This document shows, piece by piece, positions 8,618-15,199 of a stretch of 58,458 nucleotides of DNA. Source of the stretch: UBA4246 sp045113695 (GTDB lineage: Bacteria; Bacillota; Clostridia; Christensenellales; Aristaeellaceae); assembly GCA_045113695.1 (NCBI GenBank), contig JBGUJG010000039.1, forward strand, positions 1 through 58,458, written 5' to 3'. Under the pieces are notes generated by a model. That model had not been told where the DNA came from. It did not search any database and worked only from the letters and a program-made list of their open reading frames with translations. The position numbers and the translations under genes are program-made. Positions within the stretch are counted from its first letter, which is position 1; each line of letters opens with the position of its first letter.

Positions 8618-10348
8618 ATGAAAAGGCTAATTTCGTTGTTCGTGATTTTTATTATGATTGTTTCCATGATTTGGACAACATCTATTGCTGAAGGTGAAAA
8701 TTCATTTAGTGGAACATCTACAATCGAACTCGAAAGAATACTGCCAACACTAAAAGCAAATTCATCTGGATTATATCCACATGAAATACTTGCGATAGAA
8801 TATGCAAATAAGTATTCATTTGGTGAAAATAAATTTGAAAGTTTCTGGTGGTATGAATATGGAGTCAAGGACATGACCTCTCTATTAGAGTCACTTCGTG
8901 AACGCGGGTTTCTGTCTTTGGGCTCCTTATCAGATAGCCTTCAATTGTATAAAGTTGATGATTTAAAGTCTGTGTTGAAAGCAAAAGGATTGAAAGTATC
9001 TGGTAAGAAACAAGAATTAATCAATCGCCTTATTGAATCCGTATCAGAAGATGAATTGAGTGAGTATTTTCCACGCAGGTCTTATACAATAACTGAAAAG
9101 GGAAAAGATGCAATAAAAGATGATAAATATGTTTTATATGCCCACAGACATCATTATGAAGGAATAAACATTTACAGCTTAAATATTTTGCTTGATGGAC
9201 AAACAGAAAATTATCGTGACTGTATCTGGGAACATTTGAAAAAGCTCGGTTTAGAATATGAGAAACAAAGACAATATGGTCTTTACAGAAATGTTAAATA
9301 TCAGATGGCTGAGTTCTTTCTCGAAGATTCAGATTATAAAGACGCACTTCCATTGTTAATTGAAGTTGTTTATTGGGATACCAGCGGTCTTGGTAATGGA
9401 GAATTAAATATTGAAATTTCAGAATCATTTTGGTTCCCATACGAAACCTCTATTGCAGTTACAGCACCAGCAGTAATCCGCAATATTGTCGATTGTAAGA
9501 CTATGCTTAATCTGAATAATGAAGAGTTCAGAGCATTGGTTGAAGGTGTAATTGGTTCTCTTTATGCACCATTCCATATTTTTTCAATAAATGAAATTGC
9601 AGATATTATCAAATTTGAAATAGATCAAGATACTTTCCAACTATCCAGAGTATATGATAATGCAAAAAAGCGGTTGGATAATTCATATCCAATTGTTGCA
9701 TTACTGCAGGATGATGACAATGATAGTATCGGACAGCAAGATGTCCAAATTGAAGAAGAAACAGCTCAAATTGCCGATACCGTTCAGGTACCCTCATCTG
9801 AAAAAGAAACTGAAGAAGTTGAAGTGCCCATAGGATGGTGCCCATTTGGAATAATAAGCAATGATGATTATCAAACAGCTGCAGATAAACTGCTTAAAGC
9901 AATGGCAGACCAAATGCCAGAAGTACACTCAAATTACATAAAAATCGACATTCTTTCATACACATTATATAATATCCCTATAAGCCAAATTACACTGAAC
10001 AAACCCGGTGGACTTTCAAACCCAGATGCAACTTGGAGGCTTATTATTTCTGCAGAAGTTTATCAAATTGAAGACAGCCTTATTTCTTGCTACGAATTGT
10101 ACAAAGCAATTGTAAAAAAGTGTGGAGAGCCCGAGATTACTACACCAATGATAAAAAAGGCCACATTTGATGAAGTAGAAGAAATTAGCCCATTTAGCAC
10201 TCGGGAACTTTTCCTTAACGAAGTATCCAAAGCTCCAATCGGAACTGAGTATAAAGCTCAATTTGAAAACTGCCAAATGTTGATAAATATATTTAATGGG
10301 TATCAATTGAATATCAAATTAATCTTTGACCAGAAAATTAAAGATTAA
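8618..10348 (+). CDS. Secreted protein of unknown function with SAP-like motif
   Basis: 576 aa with a clear N-terminal signal segment (LISLFVIFIMIVSMIWTTSIA). Residues about 111-145 (YKVDDLKSVLKAKGLKVSG, then KKQELINRLIES) match the SAP helix-extended-helix fold, usually a nucleic-acid binding element; seeing it behind a signal peptide is odd. The middle (residues 150-320) looks helical and repeat-like, with a possible TPR-type segment around the YGLYRNVKYQMAEFFLEDSDYK stretch. The C-terminus is beta-rich. Base composition is far more AT-rich than its neighbours and codons favour A/T endings, pointing to transfer. Neighbours are a dead XRE regulator upstream and a dispersed repeat starting right at its stop. 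No function assigned. Confidence 0.7.
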   Translation: MKRLISLFVIFIMIVSMIWTTSIAEGENSFSGTSTIELERILPTLKANSSGLYPHEILAIEYANKYSFGENKFESFWWYEYGVKDMTSLLESLRERGFLSLGSLSDSLQLYKVDDLKSVLKAKGLKVSGKKQELINRLIESVSEDELSEYFPRRSYTITEKGKDAIKDDKYVLYAHRHHYEGINIYSLNILLDGQTENYRDCIWEHLKKLGLEYEKQRQYGLYRNVKYQMAEFFLEDSDYKDALPLLIEVVYWDTSGLGNGELNIEISESFWFPYETSIAVTAPAVIRNIVDCKTMLNLNNEEFRALVEGVIGSLYAPFHIFSINEIADIIKFEIDQDTFQLSRVYDNAKKRLDNSYPIVALLQDDDNDSIGQQDVQIEEETAQIADTVQVPSSEKETEEVEVPIGWCPFGIISNDDYQTAADKLLKAMADQMPEVHSNYIKIDILSYTLYNIPISQITLNKPGGLSNPDATWRLIISAEVYQIEDSLISCYELYKAIVKKCGEPEITTPMIKKATFDEVEEISPFSTRELFLNEVSKAPIGTEYKAQFENCQMLINIFNGYQLNIKLIFDQKIKD

Positions 10349-10349
10349 C

Positions 10350-10475
10350 CCAACTCCTGCGGAGCAAAAATTCTTTCATTGCGCCTTTGCCGCCCGTGGT
10401 TCGCAGCGCCTGGAAAACAGGCCGGCAGGCCCTAGTTGTGTGCCCCCCTGTCGCGGGCTGTGAAACAGCCCCTTA
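10350..10475 (-). repeat. Dispersed repeat R1, partial inverted copy
   Basis: Read on the minus strand this begins AAGGGGCTGTTTCACAGCCC, continues GCGACAGGGGG, and later has CGGGCGGCAAAGGCGCAATG and GAATTTTTGCTC. The same landmarks occur in the same order at 11230-11560 and 47466-47806. It is truncated and has a different middle, including a GGCCGGCAGGCCCT stretch also seen in repeat R4. Confidence 0.7.
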
Positions 10476-10504
10476 TTGCATTCCACGCGGTTTTGCTATA
10501 TAAT
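10476..10504 (+). promoter_or_regulatory. aqpZ promoter
   Basis: TTGCAT (10476-10481), 17 bases, TATAAT (10499-10504). It starts exactly where the inverted R1 copy ends. Confidence 0.8.
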
Positions 10505-10537
10505 ACCCGCGTACCAAGATCAAGGAGGAAAACAGAC

Positions 10538-11227
10538 ATGAAAAAGTATCTTGCGGAATGCATCGGTACGGCGACCCTGGTGATCCTGGGCTGCGGCACG
10601 GCGATGCTGGTGGGCTGCGACGCGGCTGCGGGCAGCGGCTATCTGCTGACGGCCCTGGCCTTCGGCCTGACGATCGTCGCGATGGCGTATTCCATCGGTA
10701 ACATCTCCGGCTGTCATATCAACCCCGCCGTGTCCCTGGGCGTGCTGCTGACCGGCGGCATGGACAAAAAGGATTTCGTCGGCTATGTGGTGTCCCAGTG
10801 CGTGGGCGCGCTGTGCGGCGCGCTGATCCTGAAGGCCATCTTCGGCCTGGGCGGCGTCACGGACATGACCGGGGGCCTGGGCTCCAACGGGCTGGCCGGC
10901 GTGGGCGGCAATGCCCTGGCCGGGCTGCTGGTGGAAGTCGTGCTGACGTTCATCTTTGTGACCGCCATTCTCGGCGTGACCAGCAAAAAGGCCAATCACG
11001 GCTCCTTCGGCGGCCTGGTGATCGGCCTGACGCTGGTGGTGGTGCATATTCTGGGCATCGGCCTGACGGGCACTTCCGTGAACCCCGCCCGCTCCTTCGG
11101 GCCCGCCCTGATCGCGGCTCTGAGCGGGAACGCCGCACCGCTGGGCGCCCTGTGGGTGTTCATCGTCGGCCCGCTGGTGGGCGCCGCCCTGGCCGCGTGC
11201 GTCTACAAAGCGCTGGAAAAAGACTGA
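10538..11227 (+). CDS. aqpZ: Aquaporin Z-type water channel
   Basis: Six-helix MIP channel, 229 aa, with both pore motifs: HINPAVSLG (loop B) and TSVNPARSFGPAL (loop E). The four selectivity-filter positions match the water-specific type: Phe in ALAFGLTI, His in LVVVHILG, Thr two before Val-Asn-Pro, and Arg after the second NPA. Water rather than glycerol transport is therefore expected. Start at ATG 10538, 8 bases after AAGGAGGA. It has its own promoter. It is flanked on both sides by copies of the same dispersed repeat in opposite orientation. Confidence 0.95.
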   Translation: MKKYLAECIGTATLVILGCGTAMLVGCDAAAGSGYLLTALAFGLTIVAMAYSIGNISGCHINPAVSLGVLLTGGMDKKDFVGYVVSQCVGALCGALILKAIFGLGGVTDMTGGLGSNGLAGVGGNALAGLLVEVVLTFIFVTAILGVTSKKANHGSFGGLVIGLTLVVVHILGIGLTGTSVNPARSFGPALIAALSGNAAPLGALWVFIVGPLVGAALAACVYKALEKD

Positions 11228-11229
11228 AG

Positions 11230-11560
11230 AAGGGGCTGATGCACAGCCCTCAGCAGGGGGACACGTCCCCCTGCTGGAAACCCCCTCGCCTTTGCCTCTC
11301 GTCCCTTCGGGACTCCCGGGCGGCAAAGGCGCAATGAATGAATTTTTGCTCCCGCGGGGCAAGCTCCGCTCCGCAAAAATTCTCCTCGCACCGCGCATGT
11401 CGCTGCTGCGGATTTATAATGGAGGGGCTGCGGCCCCTCCAAACCACCCTGGAATTGTTGATTCCCTGACAATCTTTGTTCCATAACTGTTTCTGAATTC
11501 CTTTTTTGTCGATAGAAGAAGGGGTATTGCAGCATTGGTTGCAACACCCCCTTCTTTTTT
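11230..11560 (+). repeat. Dispersed repeat R1, full copy
   Basis: About 330 bases rich in hairpins. Landmarks in order: GGGCTGATGCACAGCCC; CAGCAGGGGG-ACACGT-CCCCCTGCTG; GCCTTTGCCTCTCGTCCC; CGGCAAAGGCG; CTCCCGCGGGGCAAGCTCCG; CATGTCGCTGCTGCGGATTT; GGAGGGGCTGCGGCCCCTCC; AAACCACCCT. It ends in a terminator (11515-11558, AGAAGGGGTATTGCAG ... TTGCAACACCCCCTTCT then T6). The same order recurs at 47466-47806. No convincing protein is encoded. Confidence 0.85.
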
Positions 11561-11581
11561 CATGCTTTCCTCTGAACAATC

Positions 11582-11610
11582 TTGCCATTTCCGGAAAAAC
11601 ATGGTACGAT
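11582..11610 (+). promoter_or_regulatory. Promoter of the secreted deoxyribosyltransferase-like gene
   Basis: TTGCCA (11582-11587), 17 bases, TACGAT (11605-11610). Moderately good sigma-A match. Confidence 0.5.
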
Positions 11611-11669
11611 AAATACACCCAAACACAGTATATCAGCCCATATCAATCCACAGGAAAGGATGAATCCCC

Positions 11670-12218
11670 ATGAAAAGAATACTCTCCGTCCTGCTGGCCG
11701 CGCTGATGCTTTTCTGCCTGATCACCTCCGGATGGGCGGAAGCGCCGGCCGCACAGCCGGAAACGGCCGCCGGGAAAAAGGTGTATCTGGCCGGCCCGAT
11801 GTTCAACCAGGGGGAAAAGGATTTCAACCTGGAAATCACCCATGTGCTGGAGGAGTCCGGCTACGAGGTCTTCCTGCCGCAGCGCGACGGGATCGAAGCC
11901 GCCCAGCTGGAAGGCAAGACGGAGGAAGAGCTCATCCGGATGATTTTTGAACTGGACGCCGGCGAAGTGCGGAAAGCGGATATCGTCTTCATGAACCTGG
12001 ACGGCCGGGTGCCCGACGAGGGAGCCTGCGTGGAGCTCGGCATCGGCTTTACCCTGGGTAAGCGCTGCTACGGCTTCAAGACGGATACCCGGGCGGTCGA
12101 ATCCAGCCTGGACCTGAACCCGATGATCAGCGGCTGCATGATCAGAATCTTCAGAAATTTTGACGGGGTTCAGCTGATGGAGGAAATCCGGCAGTACCTG
12201 GCCGAGAACGAACTGTAG
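11670..12218 (+). CDS. Nucleoside 2-deoxyribosyltransferase-like protein with signal peptide
   Basis: The body (residues about 35-182) matches the nucleoside 2-deoxyribosyltransferase fold: KVYLAGPMF at the first strand, and DGRVPDEGACVELGIGFTLGK with the catalytic-type Glu in the family's D-x-G-T/A-x-x-E-L-G motif. Family members swap bases between deoxynucleosides in the cytoplasm or act as N-glycosidases. This one opens with a good signal peptide (MKRILSVLLAALMLFCLITSGWAEA), which is unusual and would place it outside the membrane, perhaps for salvage of external nucleosides. AGGAAAGGA precedes the start. The next gene, also secreted, is 68 bases downstream. Confidence 0.8.
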   Translation: MKRILSVLLAALMLFCLITSGWAEAPAAQPETAAGKKVYLAGPMFNQGEKDFNLEITHVLEESGYEVFLPQRDGIEAAQLEGKTEEELIRMIFELDAGEVRKADIVFMNLDGRVPDEGACVELGIGFTLGKRCYGFKTDTRAVESSLDLNPMISGCMIRIFRNFDGVQLMEEIRQYLAENEL

Positions 12219-12286
12219 TTCCATGTTTGCCGGCGCTCCGGCGTTTTCATAAAAAACCCCGCCGAACAAAAAAGGAGGAAAAACAC

Positions 12287-13051
12287 ATGAAGCGCATCCT
12301 GACAACCCTGATCGTCCTGACCCTGTCCGTCCTGTCCGTGTCCGCGGCGTTTGCGGCCGAACCCGGTTCCTATCCCTGGCGGACGTACTCCGTGGAAGTG
12401 GCCGAAGTGAAGACCGGCGGCTTCTTTGCCCCGGCGGACATGAAGGCGGACGAATACTGCGTCACCCTGGTGCTGACCGGGCCGGAAGAGCTCCTCAAGG
12501 ACGACGGCCTGATGCACGAACTGTATCCGGAAGCGTTCCTGGCTGACCCGGAAGGCAATACCTACGCCCCCGGCACCTGGCTGACCTCGGACAAAGGCGC
12601 TTCCTTCCTCTACGCGGTGCCGAAGGCCTTCGCCCTGGAAGACCTCACCATTGCCTTCGGCGGCGCCGCGGAACCGACCGAGGAAGGCGTCATCACCCTC
12701 GGCGATCAGGGCAGGGTCAGACTGACCCAGGTCACCGAATACTCTAAGGACATGGGCCTGCAGATCAACGGGACGCCGAAGGGCAAATGGGTCTGCGTGA
12801 TCCTGACCGTTCTGGACGGCGCCGAGATGGACACCGCCGCCGCGTTTGACCTGGCCAAGGAAGCGGTCGCCCTGGATGATTTCCCGATCGATCAGATGGC
12901 CGGCAGGGGCGTCAAGATCGACATGGCCGCCGCCAAGGCCAAGCTGGTCGGCGACATCGTGGTCTTCTTTGACGTTCCCGCGGATTATGATCTCTCCAAA
13001 GCCTCGGTAAAGCTCAACGGCGCGGTGACCGCCGTCCCCGCCGCTGAGTAA
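12287..13051 (+). CDS. Secreted protein of unknown function
   Basis: 254 aa with a clear signal peptide (LIVLTLSVLSVSAAFA) and no family I recognise. After cleavage it is a soluble beta-rich protein in two similar-sized halves: residues about 25-130 with WRTYSVEVAEVKTGGFFAP, and about 150-250 with a VKIDMAAAKAKLVGDIVVFFDVP stretch. The repeated pattern of a strand followed by LKDDG or ALDDF suggests two related DUF4352-like Ig folds, a guess only. Start chosen at ATG 12287 after AAAGGAGGA. Probably cotranscribed with the upstream secreted deoxyribosyltransferase-like gene. Confidence 0.7.
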   Translation: MKRILTTLIVLTLSVLSVSAAFAAEPGSYPWRTYSVEVAEVKTGGFFAPADMKADEYCVTLVLTGPEELLKDDGLMHELYPEAFLADPEGNTYAPGTWLTSDKGASFLYAVPKAFALEDLTIAFGGAAEPTEEGVITLGDQGRVRLTQVTEYSKDMGLQINGTPKGKWVCVILTVLDGAEMDTAAAFDLAKEAVALDDFPIDQMAGRGVKIDMAAAKAKLVGDIVVFFDVPADYDLSKASVKLNGAVTAVPAAE

Positions 13052-13101
13052 AGCGGCCGTTATGCCATTGGACAGGCATCGCTTATATTCCGTCACAGCA
13101 A

Positions 13102-13138
13102 AGGGGACCAGCGCCGGCCGCTGATCCCCTGTTTCTGA
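13102..13138 (+). terminator. Terminator after the secreted protein
   Basis: AGGGGACCAGCG, CCGG loop region, CGCTGATCCCCT, then GTTTCTGATTTG; the tail is only partly T-rich. Confidence 0.65.
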
Positions 13139-13207
13139 TTTGTATTTATTTTTTATATATAGAACGGTTCCCTGCGCTTTGCATGTACCCCTGAAATAAG
13201 CTCTGTT

Positions 13208-13462
13208 TCAGAAGGATCTGATCACGCTTTCGGCAAGGTTCCGGAAGATGTTCAGCATGGCATTTTCCGGCGCGGGTTTGGCCGTCTGCGTAGGGGCCTG
13301 TTTGGGGGCCTGCGTCCGCTTCCGGGTGTTTTTGAGATGGCTCGTCTCTACTGCGACTTCATGGGTGACGGTTTTCAGCACGTTTCCGACGCTGTCCAGC
13401 AGGCCCGCGCCGCCGATCGTTTTCATTTCTTCAACAGACAGTTCCTTCCTGATGTTTTCCAT
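13208..13462 (-). CDS. GG-leader peptide precursor 1, basic core
   Basis: 84-aa precursor with a bacteriocin-type double-glycine leader: MENIRKELSVEEMKTIGG, cut expected after residue 18. The 66-residue remainder is hydrophilic and strongly basic in its middle (KNTRKRTQAPKQAPTQTAKP), ending in an amphipathic helix-like NIFRNLAESVIRSF. No Cys, so no lanthionine or disulfide. GGAGGGATTCACA precedes the start. The upstream region carries the promoter-like architecture shared with three other peptide loci in this window. It lies downstream of precursor 2 on the same strand, but a terminator separates them. Product could be a bacteriocin, a signal, or an exported peptide of another kind. Confidence 0.75.
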   Translation of the reverse strand: MENIRKELSVEEMKTIGGAGLLDSVGNVLKTVTHEVAVETSHLKNTRKRTQAPKQAPTQTAKPAPENAMLNIFRNLAESVIRSF

Positions 13463-13527
13463 TGTGAATCCCTCCGGCCCTGTGGGCTTTTTATAATCTG
13501 CAGGAAGTTCATCGCCCCTTGCACTTT

Positions 13528-13557
13528 TTGATACGCACCGGGAAAGGGGGGCGGCAG
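13528..13557 (-). promoter_or_regulatory. Shared peptide-regulon promoter, copy 1
   Basis: Minus strand: CTGCCG (13557-13552), 18 bases ending GCG, TATCAA (13533-13528). A leader hairpin, GCAAGG with CCTGC, follows at 13522-13500. The -10-like box lies about 70 bases before the ATG, as at the other three loci. AAAACAGAAA is absent here. Confidence 0.6.
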
Positions 13558-13622
13558 AGGGCGGAGAAAGTTTTTTTCGGAGAATCTTTCAGGCTGCCGG
13601 AGAATGACTGACGAAAAATATG

Positions 13623-13690
13623 CGCGGAAAACAGCCGCCCCCTTTTTCTGACCGGATCCGGCCGGGAAAGGGAGCGGCTGTTTCATCTAT
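13623..13690 (-). terminator. Terminator of peptide gene 2
   Basis: On the minus strand AACAGCCGCTCCCTTT pairs with AAAAAGGGGGCGGCTGTT across a GC-rich loop and ends in TTTTCC. It sits between the two peptide genes, so they are probably separate transcripts. Confidence 0.6.
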
Positions 13691-13737
13691 TTCAAAGGGC
13701 GCAGCGCCCTGTTGCAAAGTCAGGGACAGCAAAGCTG

Positions 13738-13962
13738 TCAGTTTTTCACGGTGTTGGAGAAGGTGTTGCCGCTGCCGTCCTGCCAGGTCACTGTCTGGCT
13801 GATGATGGGATCAAACGGTTCCGGTTTGCGGTTGCTGACGGTGTAGGAGTATTCGTTGCCTGCCGCGTCCTGCCAGCGCACGGTATAGCCGATGATCGGA
13901 TCTTCCGCGCCGCCGACGGCCGTTTTCATTTCTTCCGGATTCAGCGCCTGCTTCATGCTCAT
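13738..13962 (-). CDS. GG-leader peptide precursor 2, tandem-repeat core
   Basis: 74 aa. Leader MSMKQALNPEEMKTAVGG (cut after residue 18), then a core made of two copies of one unit: DPIIGYTVRWQDAAGNEYSY plus TVSN, and DPIISQTVTWQDGSGNTFSN plus TVKN, joined by RKPEPF. The shared pattern is DPII-x2-TV-x-WQD-x2-GN-x2-S-x-TV-x-N. Each unit looks like a small beta hairpin and there is no Cys. The ATG at 13962 has AGGAGGAAAAAGAC before it. I know of no described bacteriocin with this repeat. Either one protein with two modules is exported, or the two units are separated after export. Confidence 0.8.
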   Translation of the reverse strand: MSMKQALNPEEMKTAVGGAEDPIIGYTVRWQDAAGNEYSYTVSNRKPEPFDPIISQTVTWQDGSGNTFSNTVKN

Positions 13963-14030
13963 GTCTTTTTCCTCCTGCGGTCTGTGCCGCGGTCTTTCTG
14001 TTTTGCGCAGGTTTTTTGCGCCTGCACTGG

Positions 14031-14059
14031 TTGATACGCCGCTTTCCGCGCGATGGCAG
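14031..14059 (-). promoter_or_regulatory. Shared peptide-regulon promoter, copy 2
   Basis: Minus strand: CTGCCA (14059-14054), 17 bases ending GCG, TATCAA (14036-14031). Then a hairpin GCAGG/CCTGC (14025-14007), AAAACAGAAA (14004-13995) and AGGAGG. Confidence 0.65.
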
Positions 14060-14415
14060 CAGGTCCGCAAAAAATTTCTGACCATTTTCAGCCGCTCTGT
14101 CCCGGCATGCCGGCCGGAAGCCGCAGGCGGCGGACATCCTGAAAGACTGCCTGAAAGACTGCTGGCTTGATACAGACGTTACCCTTGACAGCGCCGCCTG
14201 CTTGTGATAGAACAATAATCAATAACTGAACGGCAGATTCCATGGTTCAGTTTTATCCGATTCTGGAAATATTAAGAGAGATCAGATGTACTGTAAAACC
14301 TGCATGTTTACTTGCTAAATAGTATTCATATCAAAAGAATATTCTTTTTCTGCGACTCTTCGAATTTCTGAACTGCTGTTTGAAATAAACTGGAATGATA
14401 TTGGGGGAAGTACCT
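14060..14415 (+). other. Intergenic, GC-rich to AT-rich transition
   Basis: No gene seen. Composition drops sharply from about 14210, marking the left edge of the AT-rich deacetylase-FkbH island. No clear promoter for the next gene was found. Confidence 0.5.
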
Positions 14416-15198
14416 GTGCGTTATATTGTTTTATCTTTTGATGATGGGCGTAAGGATTTTTTTACAAATGCATTCCCGATTTTAGAAAAGTATGGTTTGC
14501 GGGCTACACTGAATGTTATTACAGATTATATTGGAAAAAGGAACATTCCTGTTTTTGCTAGTGGCAATCATGAATGTATCGATGATCATGAAATTGTTTT
14601 TTTAAAGGAACAAGGAATTGAAATAGCTTGTCATTCAGCGAATCATACAAATGATATTGATCAGATAATCAAAGGAATAAAATGCTTAGAAAAACAATGG
14701 GGCGGTGAATATGGGTTTGCATCGCCCGGATCTGAGATTTACGGTGGTAATTTTGAAGAGTATGCCACCCTAGTCAAAGATAAGCATTGTAAGTATATAA
14801 GAAGCGGGACAAAGGTGAAACGGGACGGTTTGCTAAATGCATTTCTGTATCTGACTGCAAGATACACCGGATCTTTATGGATTTTCAGGATGTACAACCG
14901 AAAAAACATTCTGAGCATAGACAGGAAGATTTCTTTTTATCCAAGTGTGACATGCAATAGGGAGACCAGAGCAGAACAAATTATTTCTTTGATTAAAAGC
15001 CTAAAGGACCGCCAAGCCTGTATACTTATGTTCCACAGTATTTTATATGAGAATGATCCTGGATTTGAAAAGGATAAGTGGTTCAACTCTGCTGAAGATT
15101 TTACCAGGATTTGTTCCGCTCTTGCCAGTGAGAATGATATTAAAGTAGTGACGAATATGGAACTGCATGATCTGATGGATAAAGGGGGAACAGAATAA
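14416..15198 (+). CDS. Polysaccharide deacetylase (NodB/CE4-type)
   Basis: About 261 aa. NodB-homology motifs are present: YIVLSFDDGRKDFF with the paired Asp, ACHSANHTND with the metal His pair, and a later ASPGSEIYGG in place of the usual R-x-P-x-G. It is expected to remove acetyl groups from an amino sugar or polymer; no signal peptide, so probably cytoplasmic and acting on a biosynthetic intermediate. I favour GTG 14416, which has GGGGGAAG before it, over ATG 14395 in the same frame. It stops one base before the FkbH-like gene, so the two act together. AT-rich and unlike its neighbours in codon use. Confidence 0.8.
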   Translation: MRYIVLSFDDGRKDFFTNAFPILEKYGLRATLNVITDYIGKRNIPVFASGNHECIDDHEIVFLKEQGIEIACHSANHTNDIDQIIKGIKCLEKQWGGEYGFASPGSEIYGGNFEEYATLVKDKHCKYIRSGTKVKRDGLLNAFLYLTARYTGSLWIFRMYNRKNILSIDRKISFYPSVTCNRETRAEQIISLIKSLKDRQACILMFHSILYENDPGFEKDKWFNSAEDFTRICSALASENDIKVVTNMELHDLMDKGGTE

Positions 15199-15199
15199 A

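Noticed and set aside
10520..11398. Long minus-strand frame over aqpZ
   Set aside because: Complete overlap with a gene carrying both NPA motifs; no ribosome binding site and no recognisable domain.
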